This document shows positions 1-7,562 of a DNA stretch of 64,000 nt, in pieces. A model generated the notes under the pieces. The model had not been told where the DNA came from, did no database searches, and saw only the letters and a program-made list of their open reading frames with translations. The translations under genes were made by a program, and so were the position numbers. Location of the stretch: positions 806,001-870,000 of the forward strand of contig CBDFHF010000003.1 in assembly GCA_965247565.1 (NCBI GenBank), written 5' to 3'. Each line of letters opens with the position of its first letter. Within the stretch, counting starts at the first letter, position 1. Source of the stretch: CBDFHF01 sp965247565 (GTDB lineage Bacteria > Pseudomonadota > Gammaproteobacteria > Methylococcales > Methylomonadaceae).

Positions 1-1
1 T

Positions 2-355
2 AGTGTCATATGGTTTTTCGATCCTGAGTTACATTGTTATTACCAACTCCCATATCGGGACACATCATTACCGCCAATTAGTATTTGGGAGCTACGCCAG
101 GCAACGCGTCTTGCAGAAGCCAATGGGCGCAAAAATATCGATGAGCGGGCAATTTTCGAAGCCTATGACCGAATGCGTGAAATTGAAGACCAAGCAAAAG
201 CTAAAACTTCAGCGGTACGTCGCGCGGCTCAACGTCGAAAATCAAGCCAGGAATCGGTCAAAGCAAGCCCTATTTCACAGCAAGCACCGCCAGTAACAGT
301 ACAAATTGAGGTTCCAGTGATTCTGCCATTTGAGGAAATGGATGACCTCACATGA
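2..355 (+). CDS. tniA: TniA/TnsB-type DDE transposase, C-terminal end (5' truncated)
   Basis: The reading frame is open from the window edge to the stop at 353-355. It encodes only the C-terminus of a Mu/TnsB-type transposase. The visible stretch has the segment IWFFDPE...YYQLPYRD, then PPISIWELRQA and a basic helical tail containing YDRMREIEDQAKAK. This matches the post-catalytic beta-barrel and C-terminal helices of TniA/TnsB proteins. The DDE catalytic core lies upstream of the window. The last residues are acidic (FEEMDDLT), as expected of the tail that contacts the AAA+ partner. The stop overlaps the tniB start (ATGA), so the two are translationally coupled. Confidence 0.8.
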   Translation, partial: SVIWFFDPELHCYYQLPYRDTSLPPISIWELRQATRLAEANGRKNIDERAIFEAYDRMREIEDQAKAKTSAVRRAAQRRKSSQESVKASPISQQAPPVTVQIEVPVILPFEEMDDLT

Positions 356-1239
356 GTCACCTTAATGAGTCAACGGTCAAGTTTCTGGAGCTTAGCACTG
401 AAGAACGGATTGAGCGTATCCGTTCTAATCGCTGGATTGGGTATCCGATGGCAAAAAAAATTATGGATAAACTGGAAGATTTATTGGTTTACCCTCATTC
501 GCACCGTATGCCGAACTTGCTGGTAGTCGGTGATACGAACAATGGGAAAACCATGCTACTTCAGCGCTTTTGCTCTGCACACCCTGCGAGTGAAAACCCA
601 GATGGACAAGGTGTTATCGTGCCGGTGCTATTTGTACAGGCCCCGCCCGCCCCTGATGAAGGGCGTTTTTACAATGCAATTCTGGAGTTATTGTTTGCTC
701 CCTATAAACATAATGACAGGGTGGATAAAAAACAATTCCAAGTCATAAAGCTATTGAAGTATGTGGGGTTACGTATGCTTGTCATTGATGAGATTCACCA
801 TATTCTGGCAGGCAACTTAAACAAACAGCGTGCATTTCTGAATGTAATAAAGTATTTGGGTAATGAATTGCAAATTCCTATTGTTGCCGTTGGAACAAAG
901 GACGCGTTTCGGGCCATCCAAACTGATCAACAGTTATCAAATCGCTTTGAACCGGTATTGTTGCCTCGCTGGAGTTTTGACACGGATTTTCTGCGGTTAT
1001 TGGCAAGTTTTGAGCGCATGCTGCCATTGAGCCAGCCATCGGTACTACATGAAACGGCATTATCTACGAAGCTGTTTTCAATGAGTGAAGGTTATATTGG
1101 TGAGTTGTCGAAATTGCTGATTTCAGCTGGTGTTTATGCGATTCAATCTGGAAGGGAAAAAATTGATGAGAGCGTTCTAAAATCAATCGGTTGGGTATCT
1201 CCATCCGATAGGAAAAAGCAAATAGATCGCGGAAATTAA
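352..1239 (+). CDS. tniB: TniB/TnsC-type AAA+ transposition regulator
   Basis: A 295-residue P-loop ATPase. It has a Walker A motif GDTNNGKT at about residues 60-67, a Walker B LVIDEIHH at about 143-150 and a sensor-like VAVGTKDAF at about 185. Length and motifs fit the TniB family (Tn5053/Tn402 and Tn7-like elements). In those systems it forms ATP-dependent filaments on target DNA and recruits TniA/TnsB. It overlaps the transposase gene by 4 bp and is followed after 2 bp by tniQ, so all three should be co-transcribed. Family assignment is firm; the element subtype is not. Confidence 0.88.
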   Translation: MSHLNESTVKFLELSTEERIERIRSNRWIGYPMAKKIMDKLEDLLVYPHSHRMPNLLVVGDTNNGKTMLLQRFCSAHPASENPDGQGVIVPVLFVQAPPAPDEGRFYNAILELLFAPYKHNDRVDKKQFQVIKLLKYVGLRMLVIDEIHHILAGNLNKQRAFLNVIKYLGNELQIPIVAVGTKDAFRAIQTDQQLSNRFEPVLLPRWSFDTDFLRLLASFERMLPLSQPSVLHETALSTKLFSMSEGYIGELSKLLISAGVYAIQSGREKIDESVLKSIGWVSPSDRKKQIDRGN

Positions 1240-1241
1240 GT

Positions 1242-2255
1242 ATGATCACGGGGAAGTTATGGCCCGCTCATCCACATCCATATCATGACGAGCTGCTATC
1301 GTCTTGGTTAGTTAGGATAGCCCATGCGAATGGCGTGAAAGTACAAACTTTTTGCACGCATGAATTTAGGGGCGATAAAGAAGTCTGGAATAGGGATGTT
1401 GATCGACTGGCTCCTGCTTGGTTAGTTGAAGCAATGGCGTTAAAAACCGGCACAGCGCTCCATAGAGCATGGGACACTACATTGCTTGGGTATGAGGGCA
1501 AACTTTACGATAGATACCATTCAGCTTCTCAGTTACGCTGGATTTTGCCATTACAGCTATATCATCGTAAGCGCCGTGGTTACGGTATCCAATATTGTCC
1601 TAGCTGTTTAGCTGAGACCTGTGAGCCTTATTATCGAAGATCGTGGCGTGTTGCACTATTTGCCTTTTGTCCTAGACACGATGTTTTGTTATTGGACCGT
1701 TGCCCCAATTGTGGTGCAGGGATTGCGTTTCATAGATTGGAGCTTGGTAAGCCTAACATCGTTGATACGGTTTCTTTACAGTGTTGTTGGGCTTGTGGGT
1801 TTGATTTAACTTTGGCTCAGGCAATTACTTTGATGCCATGTGACGATCAACTCTATAGCACATGGCGAGAGGTGCTAGATTTAATTGAAAATGTGGGTAA
1901 CTTTTCTGACAGTTATGATTACACGATACTGGCTGTTCTGCATCATTTATGCGCTGTGATGGTTTCAATCAGAAGTGCCCCAAAGTTAATGCCGTATGTT
2001 CAAAAAATGTTGAACCAAACGCCTATCATCATTGATAAACAGCGAATAATCTTTGAGCAACGCTCGTTGATTGAGCGACACCATGTTTTGGAACTTGCTT
2101 GGTGGTTACTTGGCGATTGGCCTTTTAGGCTTGAAGCGGCTTGGAAAGATAAGGTAGTTCGCTATAACATTTTAGAGAAAGACTTTGAAGATGCGCCTGA
2201 GTGGTATCTTAATGTGGTGGAACGATTTGTTGGGCATAAAGCAATTCGGTTGTGA
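1242..2255 (+). CDS. tniQ: TniQ family target-site selection protein
   Basis: A 337-residue protein with the N-terminal TniQ signature (HPYHDELLSSWLVRIAHANG, about residues 13-32). It also has a zinc-ribbon series: CPSC at about 119, CPRH at about 143, CPNC at about 154 and CWAC near 181. Known: TniQ/TnsD proteins bind the attachment site or a guide complex and bridge to TnsC. It is longer than the short TniQ of type V-K CRISPR transposons and shorter than Tn7 TnsD. This is compatible with a DNA-reading TniQ that recognises a fixed chromosomal site. If the element's right end is correctly placed, that site would lie at lipA (inference). Confidence 0.85.
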   Translation: MITGKLWPAHPHPYHDELLSSWLVRIAHANGVKVQTFCTHEFRGDKEVWNRDVDRLAPAWLVEAMALKTGTALHRAWDTTLLGYEGKLYDRYHSASQLRWILPLQLYHRKRRGYGIQYCPSCLAETCEPYYRRSWRVALFAFCPRHDVLLLDRCPNCGAGIAFHRLELGKPNIVDTVSLQCCWACGFDLTLAQAITLMPCDDQLYSTWREVLDLIENVGNFSDSYDYTILAVLHHLCAVMVSIRSAPKLMPYVQKMLNQTPIIIDKQRIIFEQRSLIERHHVLELAWWLLGDWPFRLEAAWKDKVVRYNILEKDFEDAPEWYLNVVERFVGHKAIRL

Positions 2256-2299
2256 ATAGCCATTATTGTAAAAGGTTAATACCAGAATCAAAAACCTTG

Positions 2300-2478
2300 A
2301 GGACAATAACGCAAAGCCAACCAAAGAACTGACCGCCTTACGCCAGCATCATGTGGCACAAAATCCAGGCTCTATATTCATCGATAGGCTCATCTGTTAT
2401 CCTAAGAAACGGAAAACAGGCCGACGCATTATCAACATGGCTGACCGCCTCATCACCAGAATATCCGGAATTATGTAG
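2300..2478 (+). pseudogene. Unrecognised coding remnant downstream of tniQ
   Basis: An open stretch without a start codon, roughly 60 codons, ends at TAG 2476-2478. It reads ...TKELTALRQHHVAQNPG... and ends RLITRISGIM. It looks like the C-terminal tail of a protein, rich in basic residues (YPKKRKTGRR), but I cannot name the family. It may be the stump of a gene lost when cargo was exchanged next to the transposition operon. Confidence 0.25.
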
Positions 2479-2537
2479 CAACCGCACAAGATTTAACTAA
2501 CTGAATTATATACCATATTCTCATTTTAGGCGGGAAT

Positions 2538-2968
2538 ATGGCAGAATCGCACGTAGTATCTGGTCTGGTGGCTAAGCGTTCGGAGCTGGTTGGTCAGATC
2601 GAAAAGCTCCAAGACGAAATAGCCGAAATTAGGGCATTGATGGACTGCATAGACGGTTCGATTAAGTTGTTCGATCCAGACTACGACCTACGCACCATCA
2701 AAGGCAAGCGCACCAACAAGACTAACGGCTACCTCAAGCACAGCGGTTTGCCTTAGACACACTACGAGCAGCCGGTAAACCAATCTCAAGCCGTTACATC
2801 GTAAACGAAATCATCAAGCGCAAGAACATCACCGTCAAGCAAAATACCGTTCACACCATCCAAAAGCTTGTATTAGGCTCACTACACAACCTCGAAAAAC
2901 GGGGGATCGTTAAATCAGCTAAGAACGAGGATGGGAGTCGGAGTCAGATTAAGTTTTGGGTTGTTTAG
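2538..2968 (+). pseudogene. Small coiled-coil protein gene, broken by a frameshift
   Basis: The first part (from ATG 2538) encodes a protein beginning MAESHVVSGLVAKRSEL, with a short coiled coil and IKLFDPDYDLRTIKGKR. It hits a stop at 2754-2756. The sequence then continues in another frame as RFALDTLRAAGKPISS and ends IKFWVV at TAG 2966-2968. The two pieces together resemble a known family of about 140-residue uncharacterised proteobacterial proteins: coiled coil followed by a helical, winged-helix-like C-terminus. The shift lies between about 2741 and 2750. It is either a pseudogene or a sequencing error. Confidence 0.6.
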
Positions 2969-3114
2969 TCTTTCTAACATAATAAAGATAACTTTTACCG
3001 TTAGAAGTATTTATAATACTTTATCGTGCATAAGCATATAAAACAGACAAGCATGAAAAACTATTTATTTGAAATGCTGTTATTTACAACTATAATGTAT
3101 ATGCGTGAGTAAAT

Positions 3115-3200
3115 CCTAGATAAACCGCGACGCACAGTGTGTATCGTAAACGCCTTGTAAAGGCGTCGGCTCTGGGGATCACGCTTTTTTTTGCCTAAAA
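3115..3200 (+). other. Structured leader upstream of the DUF3800 gene
   Basis: The segment contains a perfect 7-bp hairpin, ACGCCTT-GTA-AAGGCGT (3150-3166). Alternatively, CCG(CG)ACGC at 3125-3133 could pair with GCGTCGG at 3163-3169. A run of eight T follows at 3185-3192. The T run is about 18 bases from the hairpin, so this is not a textbook terminator. It could be a leader RNA, a weak terminator or nothing. It starts about 15 bp before the DUF3800 start codon. Confidence 0.25.
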
Positions 3201-3213
3201 TTTAATTTCATGA

Positions 3214-3999
3214 ATGGAAATCTACTTAGATGAAAGCGGCGATCTTGGATGGACTTTTACCCATCCATATCGACAAGGAGGATCGAGCAGATACTTAACA
3301 ATAGCTAGTTTGTTGGTATCGGCAAATAAAAAACACCTACCTAGTCGAATCATTAGAGATTCGTATAAAAAATTTAGTTGGCCGACTCACATTGAGAAGA
3401 AATGGTCTCAAATGAGAAAAAATGAAAGGATTTGGTTTGCAAAGCAAGCAACATTACTCCAATCAAATTACCCTAAAGATATTAAGTATATTTCGATAAC
3501 TGTAAAAAAGGAAAATGTTCAACCACACATCAGATGTGATTCAAATAAGCTTTACAATTATATGATTGGGCTTTCGCTTCTGGATGAAATGAGTGCGCAT
3601 AGTGCTATAACTTTTGTGCCTGATCATCGTAATGTTAAAGTGGCAAGCGGTAATAGCTTGCATGATTACTTGCAAACAAAGTTATGGTTTGATAAACAAT
3701 CAACTACGATTTTGACTACGCAGCCATGCAATAGTGCGACTAGTAAAAATGTTCAATTTTCTGACATGCTTTCTGGCATTGTTCAAGGCCATTTTGAAGA
3801 CGGAAATTCAAAGCCTTGGGATGAGATTAGACAAAATATTAGCTATAAGACGTTATTTTTTAATGATAATTTCCTAAGCCGCCAACCTCTCTTCCTTCCG
3901 CTTGTTGCCCTGCCAATACTCGCACCAGTCGCGGTTAGTCTGTGTATTAGCGCACTTGGTCAGAATGTCCTTAAAGATTTCACCGTTAGCCATTTGTAA
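3214..3999 (+). CDS. DUF3800 domain protein with a foreign C-terminal tail
   Basis: A 261-residue protein. The N-terminus MEIYLDESGDLGW and the later SDMLSGIVQGHFEDG (about residue 185) are the conserved acidic motifs of DUF3800. This family has an RNase H-like fold, is often found near defence genes, and its substrate is unknown. After about residue 217 the sequence changes to a hydrophobic run (LFLPLVALPILAPVAVSL) that does not look like the family. That stretch is the antisense of a small minus-strand frame at 3874-3993. The original 3' end therefore appears to have been replaced by inserted DNA, and activity is uncertain. It is not obviously paired with a neighbour. Confidence 0.6.
   Translation: MEIYLDESGDLGWTFTHPYRQGGSSRYLTIASLLVSANKKHLPSRIIRDSYKKFSWPTHIEKKWSQMRKNERIWFAKQATLLQSNYPKDIKYISITVKKENVQPHIRCDSNKLYNYMIGLSLLDEMSAHSAITFVPDHRNVKVASGNSLHDYLQTKLWFDKQSTTILTTQPCNSATSKNVQFSDMLSGIVQGHFEDGNSKPWDEIRQNISYKTLFFNDNFLSRQPLFLPLVALPILAPVAVSLCISALGQNVLKDFTVSHL
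3874..3993 (-). pseudogene. Short 39-residue frame, possible truncated N-terminus
   Basis: An ATG at 3993 opens a 39-codon frame that reads MANGEIFKDILTKCANTQTN, continues RDWCEYWQG and ends KRKEERLAA. Its composition (Trp, Cys, charged residues) is protein-like, and it overlaps the tail of the DUF3800 gene antisense. Five iteron-like sites lie immediately upstream of it. It may be the beginning of a gene, perhaps a replication or regulatory protein, cut off at the junction with DUF3800. No family recognised and no clear ribosome-binding site. Confidence 0.3.
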
Positions 4000-4008
4000 A
4001 CGTACAAA

Positions 4009-4241
4009 AAAGTATCATACTTTTAAAAAACTAACCTATTGATTTTTAATCAACTTGGTTTTTTCTCAGTTTTTAGAAAACTATCATACTTTGACCTATG
4101 TTTTTACCTAATTTTTTAAAATCACAACAAGAAAGTATCATCCTAAATAACAGGGAGTCCTTGATATTCCTGGGCTTTTAAATTTATCTGTCGAAAAAGC
4201 CGCCTAGAAGTATGATAGTTTTTTGTAAAGTACGATACTTT
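4009..4241. repeat. Cluster of five near-palindromic 15-bp sites (iteron/operator-like)
   Basis: Copies of AAA(G/C)TAT(C/G)ATACTTT occur at 4009-4023 (near-perfect palindrome AAAGTATCATACTTT), 4078-4092, 4132-4146 (degenerate right half), 4207-4221 (minus orientation) and 4227-4241 (AAAGTACGATACTTT). Spacing is irregular, 20 to 75 bp. The arrangement suggests binding sites for one dimeric protein: replication iterons, a partition site or operators. The stretch 4000-4301 contains no gene. Confidence 0.6.
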
Positions 4242-4264
4242 GTTGCAAAGCTACACCGGGGGCT

Positions 4265-4315
4265 GCCCATTTTTTGAGATCATGCAAAAAGCCGCATGAT
4301 CTCAAAAAATCGGGC
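4265..4315. repeat. Long perfect inverted repeat at the 3' end of the restriction gene
   Basis: The arms ATTTTTTGAGATCATGC and GCATGATCTCAAAAAAT are perfect complements over 17 bp with an 8-base loop AAAAAGCC. GCCC/GGGC extends them beyond one bulged base, giving a stem of about 21 bp. The right arm includes the stop codon (4302-4304) and the last codons of the endonuclease gene. T-rich tracts lie 5' and A-rich tracts 3' of the stem on both strands, opposite to an intrinsic terminator. It is therefore more likely an inverted duplication or a recombination/insertion scar. Confidence 0.6.
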
Positions 4316-5876
4316 ACTCGGAATAAGTTCCGCGCAAAACTTCCATATTGGTTTGGCAAATATCAGGCCAAGACGGGTTGCCTTCTTCATCAAACCAACA
4401 AATATTTATTTCACGATCGGTACAGAGATAATCTGTTATCCAAGGAATCGACGTTGGGTTTTCTGGAAGCACTAGGCAAAGAGAAATATTTTTATCGTCT
4501 ATCGAATTACGGTAACGGTAGCGGTATTCATAAAGTTGACTTAAGCCTTTCCTGATTTGCTCTAACAAGCTTTCCCCGCCGCTTTTCATCTCAAAAATAA
4601 ACGAACCATCACCCGGTATTTTTGCGAACAAATCAATGTGATCATTTTCTTGAGGACTTGCACCAATGCCACGAAGCCAGCTTTCCATTAAATCAATAAG
4701 CTCTTTGTGAGCTAAATTTCTCCTCTGTCGCTTTATCCTCGTTAGCTCTGGGTCTGCAAGCTCTTTTCTCCTGTCATAGGGTTTTAGCATTGGAGGTACA
4801 CCTGTTCGAGGCCTAAATGGATAAACTTCGGCAACTGGCAGAGGTAAAACGGGTGTTTCTCCTTCAATAGCTGATTCAATCGGCATAGCTTTTTCCATAG
4901 CCGTGTCTTTTGTAAGAGCCTCAACAATATGAGATGGAAGCATCCTAACCCCGTCGAAATATCGCCCCCACTCTGCGCTTGCAATAACCTCTTGCAAGTC
5001 TTTTTCGTTATCGCAACCATCAAACCCATTAAATTCATTGCTAATACTGGCTATTGCTTCTAGTTGTTGAACAAGCTGATTTCTATCAGCTTCATTCACG
5101 CCGTTTCGAAGTCGAACATGACCTTGACCAAGCAAAAAAATTTCTGTGTGTCTAAGCGTATGAAATCGGCTTTCATAATTGGCAGGGAAGCCAAGCCTAT
5201 TATTGCGAATATCATCAAGCGCGGTAACAATATCACTGAGTAACGGAAGCGCTCTTTTGTTGATCAAGGAGCAATTGGCTAAGCCAAATATTTCATTATA
5301 AGAAACCGCAGCGCTAAGGACACTAGTCCCGCGAAGATATGCATCAGCTTGAAGAGCAACAGCAATAGTTCTAACAGGGGAAAAATGAATCCCTTGGTTT
5401 ATAAAATCTAAAGTTCTATCTCTTGTATTGGCTTGAATTCTAAGCTTGTTAGTGTGGCTTTTGTAAGCCGCACCCATTGCGCTCGGATATTGAAACAAAG
5501 GAAGCTGCAAACGAAGGAAAGAAGCAATATCTGGTTCTTCTTTTATCAAAAACCGCTTAGCAGTTTCGGTGATACGAACAACCCAGCCAACAGGGGATGT
5601 TTCCAAATAATAAAGGCCAAGATATGCAGGATAGGCGCTTATTTCGTCCCGAAATTTTGATACATCTAACCGCCCACCATTTGTCAGCGGTCTTGATGCT
5701 GCATCTTTGGCAAGATAGGAGGCTCGTGGACTTATGCGCTGCAATCGTTCTTCAAATGCGTTTCTATTAAATAATTTTCCGTCGAACTCATTAAAAATCG
5801 CCGCGATTTCCGCCAGCTTTTCCGACCAATCTTCGCCACTCGAATGAATTTTGTGGCTAAATAAATCAACAATCAT
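4302..5876 (-). CDS. Type II restriction endonuclease, PD-(D/E)XK-like
   Basis: A 524-residue protein encoded 18 bp downstream of a cytosine-5 DNA methyltransferase on the same strand, the usual layout of a type II restriction-modification pair. The C-terminal third carries HIDLFAKIPGDGSFIFEMKSGG (about residues 410-432), which reads as D...(E)-x-K of a PD-(D/E)XK nuclease core, followed by a helix EQIRKGLSQLYEYRYRY. The N-terminal two thirds are probably the DNA-recognition part. Recognition sequence cannot be predicted. The role is inferred from the motif and the methylase partner. The gene's end lies in a large inverted repeat. Confidence 0.65.
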   Translation of the reverse strand: MIVDLFSHKIHSSGEDWSEKLAEIAAIFNEFDGKLFNRNAFEERLQRISPRASYLAKDAASRPLTNGGRLDVSKFRDEISAYPAYLGLYYLETSPVGWVVRITETAKRFLIKEEPDIASFLRLQLPLFQYPSAMGAAYKSHTNKLRIQANTRDRTLDFINQGIHFSPVRTIAVALQADAYLRGTSVLSAAVSYNEIFGLANCSLINKRALPLLSDIVTALDDIRNNRLGFPANYESRFHTLRHTEIFLLGQGHVRLRNGVNEADRNQLVQQLEAIASISNEFNGFDGCDNEKDLQEVIASAEWGRYFDGVRMLPSHIVEALTKDTAMEKAMPIESAIEGETPVLPLPVAEVYPFRPRTGVPPMLKPYDRRKELADPELTRIKRQRRNLAHKELIDLMESWLRGIGASPQENDHIDLFAKIPGDGSFIFEMKSGGESLLEQIRKGLSQLYEYRYRYRNSIDDKNISLCLVLPENPTSIPWITDYLCTDREINICWFDEEGNPSWPDICQTNMEVLRGTYSECPIF

Positions 5877-5894
5877 GCTGAATTCGCCCCGCTT

Positions 5895-7088
5895 TCAGTC
5901 TTGCAAATATTCAAGGCCAAGAATTTCGGCAAGCTCTTCATAGCTCTTTCGATGTTTTGCCCCGAAAATATGGAATTTGATATGTTCGGCAAGTTGTGCA
6001 GCGAATAAAGGCGGCACAGCGTTACCAACTTGCCTAATTACATGACGTCCAGTGCCGTAGAACTCCCACCAGTCAGGAAAAGTTTGCATCCTTGCTGATT
6101 CCCTTGGGGTTACTTCTCTTGGTAAAAATGGGTGGACATGACCCTTGCCGCCCCCCTTATCCGAGCCAACAATAATTGTGAAGCTTGGCCTTTCTGGATG
6201 TAGCTTATTGATCCTAGTTTTCGGGTCACGTTCTCCGAATTTTAAGCCGTGGTAACGATCTATGATTCGTTGGCTATGCTTCCGGCCAGTATGATTGGGA
6301 ACATGATTTGATAAGCCAACTTCAGGCAAAAATCTAAGTGCTTCAGAAGCGGTTCTATAAGGAGTAGGTATGCATAAACCCGGTTTTCCGTGCGTCGGTT
6401 CCATTTGCGGAACTAACTTGCCGTTTTTAGAGCCAATAAAAAAAACGCGGTCACGGAATTGCGGGATTCCAAATTCTGCAAGTTGGTAATGATGCGCCGA
6501 TATTGTATATAAGCCATCTAACTCAAGTGATTTAACTATTTCATCATATAGTGAGCCGCCATGAATCGACTTCAATCCCGCTACGTTTTCAAAAACAAAC
6601 GCTGTTGGCTGTATTTCCTTTATTATTCTTAAGTAGTCCCAAACAAGATTGCCTCTTGGGTCTTTTAGACCCTTGCGCCGTCCAAACACTGAAAACGCCT
6701 GACATGGTGGACCACCGATCAACAAATCGACGTTCTCTTTATCAACATTACCACCCTTAAGTAAATCTTGTGCGGTTATTTTTGTAATGTCTGCTTGCAT
6801 AGCCTTAGCATGGCTATAAAACGGTTTTTTCCCGCTATTTATCTCCAGTGTCTTACACGAAAATGCATCAATATCGCTAGAAATACGAATATTAAAACCA
6901 GCCGCAGAGAAGCCAAGATCAAGTCCACCTCCCCCTGAAAAAAGGGCTATGGTGTTCATTGATTTTTTGGCTTTTGAGTTCTTACACTTTGGGGTATTCG
7001 TTGTTGCATTAATGCTTAATTGGCTTCTAATTTCAGCCCCCAGCGCTTCAAGCAAGGCTTGCTCAAGAATCATGTTTGTTTGTCTCAT
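5895..7088 (-). CDS. DNA cytosine-5 methyltransferase (restriction-modification)
   Basis: A 397-residue protein with the ordered motifs of C5 methylases. These are motif I LFSGGGGLDLGF (SAM binding, about residue 48), motif IV GGPPCQAFS with the catalytic Cys, motif VI FENV, motif VIII PQFRDRVF, motif IX RESARMQTFP and motif X QVGNAVPP. The target-recognition region between VIII and IX is short. About 43 residues precede motif I; an internal Met directly before NTIALFSGGGG could be the real start. It protects DNA from the downstream endonuclease. The adjacent order M then R on one strand suggests co-transcription. Confidence 0.92.
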   Translation of the reverse strand: MRQTNMILEQALLEALGAEIRSQLSINATTNTPKCKNSKAKKSMNTIALFSGGGGLDLGFSAAGFNIRISSDIDAFSCKTLEINSGKKPFYSHAKAMQADITKITAQDLLKGGNVDKENVDLLIGGPPCQAFSVFGRRKGLKDPRGNLVWDYLRIIKEIQPTAFVFENVAGLKSIHGGSLYDEIVKSLELDGLYTISAHHYQLAEFGIPQFRDRVFFIGSKNGKLVPQMEPTHGKPGLCIPTPYRTASEALRFLPEVGLSNHVPNHTGRKHSQRIIDRYHGLKFGERDPKTRINKLHPERPSFTIIVGSDKGGGKGHVHPFLPREVTPRESARMQTFPDWWEFYGTGRHVIRQVGNAVPPLFAAQLAEHIKFHIFGAKHRKSYEELAEILGLEYLQD

Positions 7089-7343
7089 TTACGGATTCTA
7101 ATCATTTATTTCCACTCGGTATCAATGGCATAGCCTAACACGCAGTCGCCAAAACAAAAGCCTCTATTCCTCAGCCTCTGAAGCGTCTAAAGCATCCGGG
7201 CGGCTGCAAATAGATCAAGTTGATTTGTTGGCTGGCCGTGCCTTTGATCCTGTCATAACTGCGCTTTGATAGGTCAGATTTCCAGCGTAAGGCCAACAGG
7301 TAATTCAAAACGATCGTGTCTTTATCTTTCCTAGAATGGCCGC

Positions 7344-7562
7344 TCATCTCGCGATAAGCAAACTCAAACAGAAGCCTCCTGCTTTACTCAACTGCCCATA
7401 TTGCCGAGCCCCATCAAGATGAATTTTTACAAACTGGGCTTTCTCTACTTCATACTTATCAACAAAACTAAACGAACCCTTAGCGAAAATTTTCTCTATG
7501 ATAGTTTTACCATCGGTGGTTGTTATTTGCTCTAGATTTGGGTTCAAGACTTTCAGATTCAT
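7344..7562 (-). CDS. Small hypothetical protein overlapping the WGIGN-motif gene
   Basis: A 72-residue frame beginning MNLKVLNPNLEQITTTDG, with a hydrophilic centre (KYEVEKAQFVKIHLDG). It starts 56 bp inside the end of the upstream minus-strand gene, so it may be translationally coupled. There is no clear ribosome-binding site and I recognise no family. It could be an artefact or a small partner. The 255 bp between it and the methyltransferase gene (7089-7343) hold nothing recognisable. Confidence 0.35.
   Translation of the reverse strand: MNLKVLNPNLEQITTTDGKTIIEKIFAKGSFSFVDKYEVEKAQFVKIHLDGARQYGQLSKAGGFCLSLLIAR

Noticed and set aside
3150..3166. tRNA-Tyr-like anticodon arm (ACGCC-TTGTAAA-GGCGT)
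   Set aside because: A 5-bp stem with a 7-base GTA loop looks like a tRNA-Tyr anticodon arm. No acceptor stem, D arm or T arm with matching pairs exists around it, so it is treated as a plain hairpin.
1..4300. CRISPR-associated transposon (type V-K or I-F3)
   Set aside because: TniQ, TniB and TniA invite this, but no Cas12k, Cascade gene, repeat-spacer array or tracrRNA-like element was found in the visible part. Sequence left of position 1 could change this.
4265..4315. Intrinsic terminator of the restriction gene
   Set aside because: The stem is strong, but the T tract is 5' and the A tract 3' on either strand, the reverse of a functional rho-independent terminator.
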